A DNA stretch of 64,000 nt from DATAAZ01 sp036259875 (GTDB lineage Bacteria; Actinomycetota; Thermoleophilia; Gaiellales; Gaiellaceae). Below are positions 32,132-39,065 of the stretch, one piece after another (position 1 is the first letter of the stretch; each line of letters opens with the position of its first letter). The DNA lies in NCBI GenBank assembly GCA_036259875.1, contig DATAAZ010000078.1, forward strand, positions 1 to 64,000, in the 5' to 3' direction. The position numbers were made by a program, and so were the translations under genes. The notes under the pieces are model-generated. The model saw only the letters and a list, made by a program, of their open reading frames with translations, ran no database searches and was not told where the DNA came from.

Positions 32132-32554
32132 GTGTCCGAGATAAGGACAGACGAGGACCTGCGCGATCGTCCGATCGGCGACCTTATGCGGCAGCTCGCC
32201 AACGAGACGACGATGCTCGTTCGGCAGGAACTCGAGCTCGCAAAGGCCGAGATGCGGGAGAAGGGGCGCAAGGCCGCGCCGGGGTTCGGCATGTGGGGCG
32301 TAGCAGGCGTCGTCGGGCTCCTCGCGCTCGGAGCCCTCACGGCCTTTTTGATCCTGGCTCTGGACGGGGCAATGCCGAACTGGGCGGCGGCGCTCGTCGT
32401 CGCAGCCGTCTATGGGGTAATCGCCGCGGCTCTGTACGTCATGGGCCGGGAACGCGTGGAGGAGGCGGGACCGCCGAAGCCCGAGCAAACAGTCGAGAGC
32501 GTGAAGGAGGACGTCGAATGGGCCAAGACCCAAGCGAGATCCGTGAAGAGATAG
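32132..32554 (+). CDS. Phage_holin_3_6 family (DUF1469) membrane protein
   Basis: A 140-residue protein. The N-terminal helix IGDLMRQLANETTMLVRQEL is the hallmark, followed by ELAKAEMREKGRK and two hydrophobic segments (VAGVVGLLALGALTAFLILAL and WAAALVVAAVYGVIAAALYVM). Despite the family name these are chromosomal envelope proteins in actinobacteria, not lysis proteins. It starts 8 bases after the previous stop and overlaps the next gene by 37 bases. Confidence 0.82.
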   Translation: MSEIRTDEDLRDRPIGDLMRQLANETTMLVRQELELAKAEMREKGRKAAPGFGMWGVAGVVGLLALGALTAFLILALDGAMPNWAAALVVAAVYGVIAAALYVMGRERVEEAGPPKPEQTVESVKEDVEWAKTQARSVKR

Positions 32555-33039
32555 AGGAAACGCGAGCGCGTATGGGCGACACCGTCGAGGCGATCGGGTA
32601 CAAGACTGACGTCAAGTCACGCGCGGGCGACTGGGTCTCGGAGAAGAAGGACGCCGTGTCGGGTCGCGTGCGCGGTGCGTCCCCGGACACCGAAGCCGTG
32701 AAGCAAACGGCGCGGCGGGGCGCGGGGATCGCCAAGGAGAACCCGCTCGGTCTCGCCGTCGGCGGCGCGGCCGTCGGATTCGTCGTCGGCCTGCTCGCGC
32801 CCTCGACGCGGGTCGAGGACGAGCGGATGGGCGAGGTCGCCGACCAGGTAAAGGGCGCGCTGAAGGAGACGGGGCAGGAAGCGCTCGAGCGGGGGAAGCA
32901 GGTCGCGCAGGAAGCGACCGAGAGCGCGAAGGAGACGGTCGGGGAGCGCGGCCGCGAGCAGAGCGAGGAGATGGCGTCGTCGCTCAAGGAGAGCGCACAG
33001 GAAGTCGCCTCGACGGCGCAGTCGAGCGGAAGTCAGTAG
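32518..33039 (+). CDS. DUF3618 family protein
   Basis: A 173-residue protein with the DUF3618 start DPSEIREEIEETRARMGDTV (about 4-23), a central glycine-rich hydrophobic segment ENPLGLAVGGAAVGFVVGLL (about 75-94) and a helical Glu/Lys/Gln-rich tail (ALKETGQEALERGKQVAQEA). It is usually found with the holin-like and DUF883-like genes, as here. The three overlapping genes form one operon, probably for envelope or osmotic stress; the exact role is unknown. Confidence 0.83.
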   Translation: MGQDPSEIREEIEETRARMGDTVEAIGYKTDVKSRAGDWVSEKKDAVSGRVRGASPDTEAVKQTARRGAGIAKENPLGLAVGGAAVGFVVGLLAPSTRVEDERMGEVADQVKGALKETGQEALERGKQVAQEATESAKETVGERGREQSEEMASSLKESAQEVASTAQSSGSQ

Positions 33040-33266
33040 ACGGCACGTGAAGCGGCGGCTCGCGGCCCCCGCGTCGCCGCTCTCGCGCCCGCGCCGTTAT
33101 CGGGCGAACCACATAACCGCGTGCCTTCACCGCGATCGCCGGTCGCGTGCAATCCCGCCAAAGTCGTCCGCGCGCATGCACGACTTCGGCGCAGAGGGAA
33201 CCCGCGGCTCCCGGTCTCGGACCCGGCCCCCTTCGAGATTCACAGGCGCTGCCCTAGCATGGACGC

Positions 33267-33840
33267 GTGCCGAGCGAGGTCGAGGATCTCGTCACCGCGG
33301 GCAACGAGGCGCTAGAGGCCGGGAACTGGGTCGCGGCGAAGCGCGCGTTCAGCGCAGCGCTCGAGGGTGGCGAGACCGGCGAGGCGCTGCTCGGCCTCGC
33401 GGAAGCGCTGTGGTGGCTCGGCGATATTCGCGATTCCGCCGCATACCGGGAGCGGGCGTACTCCGAGTTCCGTCGCCGTTCGGATCCGGTCGGCGCGGCC
33501 GAATGTGCGCTGGCGCTTTGCATCCACTACCGCGCGAAGCTCGGCAACGCGGCCGCATCAGCGGGCTGGCTGGCGCGCGCAACGCGTCTCATCGAGGAGT
33601 TCGAGCTCGACGAGATGCGCGGGTGGCTGCTGCTCATGCGGGCAGGCGACGCACCCGGCCCGATTGCGGGCGAGCACCTGTCGCGGGAAGCGTGGGAGCT
33701 CGCCCGCGAGTCGCACGACCTCGACTTGGAGCTCTGCGCCCTGGCCGAGATCGGAGCGTCGCTCGTCCTGCAGGGACGCGTTCGCGAAGGGCTGAAGGCA
33801 CTGGACGAAGCGATGGCGGCCTCGCCGGGTGGCGAGGGGG
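33267..33840 (+). pseudogene. N-terminal fragment of a TPR-containing (LuxR-type) regulator
   Basis: The frame from GTG 33267 encodes TPR-like helices: AGNWVAAKRAFSAALEGGET, LLGLAEALWWLGDIRDS, YRERAYSEFRRRSDPVGAAE, SREAWELARESHDLDLELCA and VLQGRVREGLKALDEAMAA. This matches the middle of large TPR/LuxR regulators of soil actinobacteria. After about 33840 the frame runs into Arg/Ser-rich nonsense up to 34088, while a different frame becomes protein-like. The C-terminal half, including any DNA-binding domain, is missing, so I read it as a broken gene fused to unrelated DNA. Confidence 0.6.
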
Positions 33841-33841
33841 C

Positions 33842-33982
33842 GGCCTCTCCGGTTCCGAGCTTCTCTTCAACGAGATCGGGATCTTCCGTCGCGAGACGCT
33901 CACATTCGAGCAACTGCCGTTTGAGACGTATCTCCTCGCTGTCCAGGCGGACGGCCGCTGGACGATTCGCTTCCGCCGCTGA
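33842..33982 (+). pseudogene. C-terminal fragment of an unidentified protein
   Basis: Starting at the point where the TPR fragment loses sense, another frame reads GGLSGSELLFNEIGIFRRET, then EQLPFETYLLAVQADGRWT and ends IRFRR. The pattern is that of a real folded C terminus but I cannot name its family. There is no start codon, and it is not in frame with the TPR part. It marks a recombination join near 33840. Confidence 0.4.
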
Positions 33983-34002
33983 CTCGGCGGACGTGATAAG
34001 CG

Positions 34003-34452
34003 TTGCGCGTGCAACGCGAGATCGTCATCCGCTTCCTCGACGAGGACGTGGCCGCACCGGCGCGGCTGCTTCGGGAACAGGCGCCTGAGACATGCAGTGC
34101 GGTCTGGGATGCGCTCCCCGTCTCCGGCCTCGCGCGCCACGGGATCTATTCCGGGAGTGAGGTCTACCTCATCCTCCCCGCGCTAGTCACGGTGCCGCGC
34201 GAGCACGCGACGACGATTGTCGGGGCTGGCGACGTTGGCTTCCTCACGGTCGAGAAGGGCTCGGGGTACGGCATCGAGGAGGGCTACTCGGAGGTCTGCT
34301 GGTTCTATGACCTCGACGCAACCCCCTCGATGCCCGAGGGGCCGATTGCCGTGAACGTCTTCGCCCGGCTCCACGACGCCGACGCCTTCCTCGCCGTCTG
34401 TCGGCGTATGCGGCTGGAGGGGGCGAAGAGGCTCGAGATCACGCCCGCCTAG
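34003..34452 (+). CDS. DUF3830 family protein (cyclophilin-like fold)
   Basis: A 149-residue protein. EDVAAPARLLREQAPETCSA, VWDALPVSGLARHGIYSGSE and VYLILP match the N-terminal half of DUF3830, whose fold is cyclophilin-like. The C-terminal half shows GDVGFLTVEKGSGYG and GPIAVNVFARL. Function is unknown; relatives occur beside amidohydrolases and transporters. TTG 34003 or GTG 34009 can serve as start. It lies near the distal end of the island. Confidence 0.78.
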   Translation: MRVQREIVIRFLDEDVAAPARLLREQAPETCSAVWDALPVSGLARHGIYSGSEVYLILPALVTVPREHATTIVGAGDVGFLTVEKGSGYGIEEGYSEVCWFYDLDATPSMPEGPIAVNVFARLHDADAFLAVCRRMRLEGAKRLEITPA

Positions 34453-34568
34453 CATGGTCTAGCGCCTGGCCGGACACCCTTCCTAGCCCCAACATTCAGG
34501 AAGAGCGCGCCGGGGAGCTGGGCACGGATGGGCGGCCGACGTATGAATCCCTCCGGCTCCTCGCCGAG

Positions 34569-34799
34569 GTGCGCGAGCGGCGCGCGAAGATCGTCGCCCT
34601 CGAGGAGCAGCTCACGGAGGAGCGCGAGCTGATGTGGCGCGCCGCCGCCGCGGCGCACGCGGGAGGTGCGAGTTACGGGCTCGTCAGCCAGCTGGTTGGA
34701 TCGATGCGCCAGGACGTCCAGCGCCAGGTGATGAAGCACTCCGACGCCGCCACCGCGGAGGCCGCCGGCGACGAGCCGCCCGACGAGAAGCGGGTCTGA
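34569..34799 (+). CDS. Small helical hypothetical protein near distal end of island
   Basis: A 76-residue frame from GTG 34569: a charged coiled coil (ERRAKIVALEEQLTEEREL) followed by AAAHAGGASYGLVSQLVGSM, which looks like a short helix-turn-helix of the kind in phage or recombinase accessory proteins. The frame is open back to 34455 without a start codon, so it may be a truncated gene. Its end (GAGAAGCGGGTCTGA) is repeated at the other island end near 29283. Confidence 0.4.
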   Translation: MRERRAKIVALEEQLTEERELMWRAAAAAHAGGASYGLVSQLVGSMRQDVQRQVMKHSDAATAEAAGDEPPDEKRV

Positions 34800-34919
34800 G
34801 CCAGGTCTGGACACAGGGAGCTCCAGCCTGCTCCACGGGCGGGGCCCCATTCCGGGCGATTTCGCATGAACACAGGCAGTCTGACCCTCCCTGCTCCTCC
34901 GTAGACCCCCTCCCGCGTA

Positions 34920-34962
34920 CTCGACAAGCTGGGGGTCACTGGTTCGAGCCCAGTACCGCCCA
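34920..34962 (+). repeat. att-type direct repeat, copy 2 (displaced tRNA-Val 3' end)
   Basis: It is identical to 29177-29219 over 43 bases and contains the T-arm and acceptor 3' strand but no 5' half of the tRNA. It is followed by a terminator, so it is probably the native 3' end that was displaced by insertion. Confidence 0.85.
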
Positions 34963-34973
34963 TCTACTCGAAA

Positions 34974-34995
34974 GCCCCGCAGTAGTGGGGTTTTT
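34974..34995 (+). terminator. Rho-independent terminator after displaced tRNA 3' end
   Basis: The stem CCCCGC/GTGGGG around loop AGTA is followed by TTTTT. It lies 12 bases after the second att repeat and probably once ended the tRNA-Val transcript. Confidence 0.8.
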
Positions 34996-35046
34996 CGTCT
35001 TCGTCGATTCGGTAGAAGCGTTTCCTCTCGGCCGCGCGTCGCTCGG

Positions 35047-35289
35047 TCAGCGAAGGATCTGGAGGACGGCGCGCGCATCGCAGCCGCGCCGGATCAGGTC
35101 GAATGCTTCCGCCACGTCGATCTCGGGATGGACGGCAACGACGACGGCCGCCTCGGCATCGCAGCCGAGCTCGCGGAGGGCGTGGAAGCGCGACGCGACG
35201 AGCCCGGCGGCGGCATCGCCGTCGAGCGCAAGGAACTCCTCCTGCGAAAGCGTGAGATTGCTGTCCGCCAAAGCGCCGCCTCCATCCAT
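35047..35289 (-). CDS. Small hypothetical protein
   Basis: An 80-residue frame from the ATG at 35289. It is acidic and helical: LTLSQEEFLALDGDAAAGLV, SRFHALRELGCDAEAAVVVA and VAEAFDLIRRGCDARAVLQI. The two-part Cys-containing helix pattern looks like a real small protein, but no family is recognised. The frame is open further upstream, but that part is Pro/Arg-rich and unlikely to be coding. It lies just outside the island. Confidence 0.5.
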   Translation of the reverse strand: MDGGGALADSNLTLSQEEFLALDGDAAAGLVASRFHALRELGCDAEAAVVVAVHPEIDVAEAFDLIRRGCDARAVLQILR

Positions 35290-36252
35290 ATGCGGCGTGT
35301 CGCGCCAAATCGAAGGTGGGGGGCGAACCGCCGCAAGTCCGCCCCCCGTGAGCGGGGAAGCGCGTACGAGGCCGCTGCTTCCATCCTGCTCTGGCTCCTG
35401 CCGCCGGGAGCCGAACAGCCGCTTGCCTGACGATGTCGGAAAGGGGCCAGTTGATCCATCGCCCGGAAGGTGGTTCACGCGCTCGCTTGACGGCGCCGAC
35501 ACCCGGAGCGACCCGTATCCGGCCGGCAGAGGCCACGCGGCCGATGTCTTCCCGCTTGTGCGACACGAAGGCTCCACGGTGTAGAGCCCGCTGCATTACT
35601 GCGCCGCAAACGTTGAGGGCGCCGGGTCCGCCACAGCTGTCTGCCAAGACACGCCGAGTCGGAGGGAGGCACCCTCGCGCAGATCCTACTCCCCTCGGCC
35701 GAGCCGGAACGTCGGGCGCGTCGCGGTTTCCTGACTGTCTTCGGCGACCTCGGCGGGGGAGCCGCAGCCGACCGCCGTCGCTCGAGCGGAGGCGGGCGGC
35801 GAGTGTCGCATGCCCGCCGCCCGCACGGCCCGGCCGGGGTGCCCCCTCCTCGGCGAGACAATCATGTCACAAAACGAGAAAGTTCAAACCGATTGTGAGA
35901 CACATGTTTCGCAGCGCCGCTTGGAACGTGCGCCAGGCCGCGCCCTGCCGCGCCGAGGGCGATCGCGTTACGATCGCGCACAACTAACGGCCGCCGGCGA
36001 CTTCCGGCAAAGCGGAAGAGGCCGCTTCGGCCTCCTCCGTGTTAACGAGACCACAGACGGAAGCGCGGGGTACTGCGCCGCCTCGGTGGCGCGAGCGTCC
36101 GCGCCCGACGAGCTCCGGGTAGTCGAGCGGCTTCGGCTCGAGCCGGTGCTCGGGGACTGGCAGGCCCCGTCCGGGCGCCGGTGTTGAAGACGTGAATGCC
36201 GAGCGTCATACTCGCCGCCGTAGCCGGCAAGACTCGGTCGAAAGGAGGCGGC
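35290..36252. other. Long gene-poor region with AT-rich dyad
   Basis: No convincing gene. An AT-rich patch at 35864-35912 stands out from the GC-rich surroundings and holds a near-inverted repeat TGTCACAA / TTGTGAGACA separated by about 20 bases. A stem of GGAAGAGGCCG/CGGCCTCCTCC type lies near 36012-36042. A frame from ATG 35864 is Arg-rich and not protein-like. Confidence 0.4.
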
Positions 36253-36420
36253 ATGCGAGCATTCGACTGCGTTCACGACGCGCACGACGACATTCACTTC
36301 ACAGGCGAATCCGACGACGACCTCATCCGCCAGGCGCGCGAGCACCGCGACCAGTACCACCCCGAGATGAGCGACGACGACATCCGCAACTACGTCGTCG
36401 CGAACGCGTACGACGAGTGA
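36253..36420 (+). CDS. DUF1059-like small protein
   Basis: A 55-residue acidic protein (MRAFDCVHDAHDDIHFTGES, then DDLIRQAREHRDQYHPEMSD) resembling DUF1059, which has the pattern FxC, TGES/TDEE and HxxxxHxxM. It lacks the second Cys of typical members. A strong AAAGGAGG lies 6 bases before ATG 36253. Function is unknown; stand-alone copies are often stress-related. The start further upstream at 36196 is less likely. Confidence 0.72.
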   Translation: MRAFDCVHDAHDDIHFTGESDDDLIRQAREHRDQYHPEMSDDDIRNYVVANAYDE

Positions 36421-36531
36421 CGTGAACGCCCGCGGAGCTTCACGGATAAGCGAGCCACCGCCGCGGTCATATCGTGCGGGAATGGTGAAGATCGTGGATC
36501 GCGTCCGCGACGCCCGCGTCGCTTAGGGAGA

Positions 36532-36574
36532 CCCCTGATCTGAAGACGGACCACGTCCGTCACGCGATCAGGGG
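36532..36574. other. Two-tier hairpin in intergenic region
   Basis: The outer stem CCCCTGATC/GATCAGGGG (36532-36540 with 36566-36574) encloses an inner stem GACGGA/TCCGTC (36545-36550 with 36556-36561) with a CCACG loop. No T-run follows. It may be a structured RNA element, a terminator of the DUF1059-like gene or a protein-binding palindrome. Confidence 0.5.
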
Positions 36575-36881
36575 ACGTTCGTCCAAACACCGACGCCAGA
36601 CCTGTTCGGTGCGCTAAACGATCGCCGCAACCGATTACTCGCGCTCGCGATCTTTTCGTCGGAGTCCTGGCGCTTGTGTCGCGTGCGGAGACACGGCGGG
36701 TCGGAGGAACGCAAGCCACGGCCAGCGAGACTTCCCGCCCTGCGAGCGGCTCGCGATTCGAAGAGCGACCGGCGCGGCCGTCGCCCGCCTCGGGCGGGGA
36801 AATGTAAGCGATCGGGCGCCGCGGGTTTCCCGGCGCGACGTCCTCTGGCACACTCGGGCGGAACCGACGGAAGGGGTCACG

Positions 36882-39041
36882 ATCGCGCGGCAGACGAAGA
36901 GATGGCTCCTCGCCGTGCTCGCGCTCGCGTGCGCGCCTGCCGCGCCCAGCGACGCGATTGCTGCGAGGACGAGCTACGACCCGAACGGGACGTTCCTGGT
37001 CGACGGGGCGAAGTTCTTCCCGATCTCGCTCTCGCTCGGGCCGCCGCTCGACGGGACGACCCCGGCGGGGGCGAATGCGCTCGACGAGGTGACGAGCGCG
37101 GGCGTGAACGTCCTTCGGGCGGGTCCGCTCGGCGTCCCCTTCTCGGACTCGGTGCTCGCCGAGACCGAGGCCATGAATCGCGCCGCCGCGGCGCGCGGTG
37201 TCTATACGTGGGTGAACCTCCGCGAGCTTGCGCGAGCCCAGCCGGGGACCCCCGAGGAAGCGACGCTGAGGAGGGTGGTCACGAGGCTCGCAGACGATCC
37301 CGCCCTCGCCCTCTGGAAGGGCGCGGACGAGCCGTTGTGGGTTGGGTATCCGCCGGCGTCGCTCACGTACGCGTACTGCCTCACGACCGCGCGCGGAGAC
37401 GACAGCTGGTGCACCAAGAGCCTCTCGCTCGATCCTTTCCATCTCTGGGTGACGATCCAGGCCCCGCGCGGGACGGCGGAGCAGCTCGCCCCGTACAGCG
37501 CCGTGACCGACAGCCACGGCGTCGACGTCTACCCGGTTGGGATCGCGGTGGCGAACCCGAATCTCCACGACGTCGGAACGTGGACGAAGATGATCGAGTC
37601 GGTGACGCCGAACCGGGTCGTCTGGACGACCCTCCAGGTCTGCTTCAGCGGGAGCTACGACGCCGCGGGGAACTTCGTTCTCCCGACGATCACGCAGGAG
37701 CGCTACATGGTCTACGACGCGATCATCAACGGGGCGCGCGCGCTCAACTTCTTCGGCGGCCAGAACGAGCGCTGTCTCAACTCGACCGACGCGGCGTCCG
37801 GCTGGAACTGGACGTTCTGGAACGACGTGCTCAAGCCGCTCGTTCTCGAGATCGGGCCTCGGGGCCCGCTCTACGCGGCGCTCCTGGAACCCGCGTCGGC
37901 GCTTCCGCTCACGACGAACGATCCGACGACGGAGGTGACGAGCCGTCGCGTCGGCAACGAGATCTGGGTGATCGCGGCGCGGCACGGCGTCGGGACGGCA
38001 CACGTCCAGATCGGCGGGCTGCCGCTCGACAGCGTCACGGGCAGCGTGTACACGGAGGGGAGGTCGATCGCGGTCGAGGGCGGAACGCTCACCGACAGCT
38101 TCCCGCAGTGGGCTGTTCACGTCTACCGCTTCGAGGACACCGGCATGCCCGGTACGTGGATCACCTCGGGACCGACCGGGACCGTCTCGAGCCGCAGCGC
38201 TGCGTTCGCCTTCGGCGGCGCCCGAGTGCGTCGCTTCGAATGCTCTCTCGACCGCGGCGCGTTTCGGACGTGCACGTCGCCGGCTGCCGTCTCCCGGCTG
38301 ACCGACGGCGCGCACCGCTTCCGGGTGCGCGCAGTCGACGAGAGCGGCCGCCCGGACCCGACGCCCGCGACCCGGACGTGGACGGTCGACACGACCCCGC
38401 CCGCCGTTCGCGTCGCCGCGCTCCCGGCCGTCCAACGCTCGCTCGGCTTTCCGGTTCGGTGGAGCGCGACCGACCAGGCCAGCGGCGTCGCGTCGTACGA
38501 CGTCCGCTACCGGGAAGCGACCTGGCGGGGCCCGTTCACGCGGCCGCTTCCCTGGCAGGCTGCGACGACCGCCACGCGCGCGGCGTTCGGCGCACGGGCG
38601 GGGTCGACGTACTGCTTCTCCGCTCGTGCGGTCGACACGCTGGGAAACAGCTCCGCCTGGACGACGGAGAGGTGCACGGTTCTCCCGCTCGACGACCGGG
38701 CGCTCGTGGCCGCCGGGCGCTGGGCCAGACGGTCTTCGAACGGGTCCTTCCTCGCGACCCACTCAGCCGCGTCCACCCGCGGTGCGACGTTGGTGCGCCG
38801 CGGCGTCCGCGCGAGACGCCTGTCGCTCGTCGTCGGGATGTGCCCCGGCTGCGGGGCGGTGCGCGTCTTCTGGAACGGCGAGCTGGTCCGAACGATCCCC
38901 CTCAGGGCGACGACGACGCGCAGAAGCGTGATCGTGGACGTCGCGTCGTTCCGTCGCATTCGCACGGGGACGCTTGCCGTGCGCGTTCGTTCGGCACGAA
39001 AGCGTGTCGAGATCGACGGGCTCGTCGCGAGCCCGACGTAG
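36882..39041 (+). CDS. Secreted glycoside-hydrolase-like protein with Ig/Fn3 modules
   Basis: A protein of about 710-720 residues. An export signal KRWLLAVLALACAPAA precedes a catalytic-looking TIM-barrel part (FFPISLSLGPPLD, AGVNVLRAG, GVYTWVNLRELARA, LWKGADEPLW, SHGVDVYPVG, ALNFFGGQNERCLN). From about residue 430 come beta modules with the RRFECSLDRGAFRTCTSPAA pattern and a fibronectin-like module. GADEP may hold a catalytic Glu. The GTG at 36915 would cut into the signal peptide, while the ribosome site GGAAGGGG at 36869-36875 points to an ATC at 36882. Substrate is unknown. Confidence 0.78.
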   Translation: MARQTKRWLLAVLALACAPAAPSDAIAARTSYDPNGTFLVDGAKFFPISLSLGPPLDGTTPAGANALDEVTSAGVNVLRAGPLGVPFSDSVLAETEAMNRAAAARGVYTWVNLRELARAQPGTPEEATLRRVVTRLADDPALALWKGADEPLWVGYPPASLTYAYCLTTARGDDSWCTKSLSLDPFHLWVTIQAPRGTAEQLAPYSAVTDSHGVDVYPVGIAVANPNLHDVGTWTKMIESVTPNRVVWTTLQVCFSGSYDAAGNFVLPTITQERYMVYDAIINGARALNFFGGQNERCLNSTDAASGWNWTFWNDVLKPLVLEIGPRGPLYAALLEPASALPLTTNDPTTEVTSRRVGNEIWVIAARHGVGTAHVQIGGLPLDSVTGSVYTEGRSIAVEGGTLTDSFPQWAVHVYRFEDTGMPGTWITSGPTGTVSSRSAAFAFGGARVRRFECSLDRGAFRTCTSPAAVSRLTDGAHRFRVRAVDESGRPDPTPATRTWTVDTTPPAVRVAALPAVQRSLGFPVRWSATDQASGVASYDVRYREATWRGPFTRPLPWQAATTATRAAFGARAGSTYCFSARAVDTLGNSSAWTTERCTVLPLDDRALVAAGRWARRSSNGSFLATHSAASTRGATLVRRGVRARRLSLVVGMCPGCGAVRVFWNGELVRTIPLRATTTRRSVIVDVASFRRIRTGTLAVRVRSARKRVEIDGLVASPT

Positions 39042-39065
39042 CACGGCGTCTCGGCGCGGGATTCG

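Larger units (their letters stand above)
29177..34962. mobile_element. tRNA-Val-integrated genomic island bounded by 43-bp direct repeats
   Basis: The segment runs from the 3' part of the intact tRNA-Val to an exact copy of that part. A rho-independent terminator follows the distal copy, as expected for the original tRNA 3' end. Inside are a catalase-fold-like gene, three envelope-type small genes, a DUF3830 gene, several gene fragments and fragments of other tRNAs. No integrase, excisionase or replication gene is recognisable, so it is probably an immobilised remnant or a mosaic of insertions. Confidence 0.75.

Noticed and set aside
32132..32554. Prophage call based on the holin family name
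   Set aside because: Phage_holin_3_6 proteins are mostly chromosomal envelope proteins; no capsid, tail, terminase or integrase gene is nearby.
33841..34088. C-terminal continuation of the TPR frame
   Set aside because: Arg/Ser-rich nonsense overlapping the start of the DUF3830 gene; real homology stops near 33840.
34673..34963. Minus-strand frame starting GGTGLEPVTPSLSS
   Set aside because: The start is antisense translation of the displaced tRNA-Val 3' end; the rest is antisense of the small helical frame.
35864..36187. Possible gene starting MSQNEKVQTDCETHVSQ
   Set aside because: Only the first ten codons look natural because the DNA is AT-rich there; the rest is Arg/Gly/Ser-rich with no ribosome site.
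36390..38762. 790-codon minus-strand frame opposite the secreted glycosidase-like gene
   Set aside because: Composition is Arg/Asp/Val-rich without hydrophobic core or motifs, while the plus strand encodes an exported protein with clear modules.
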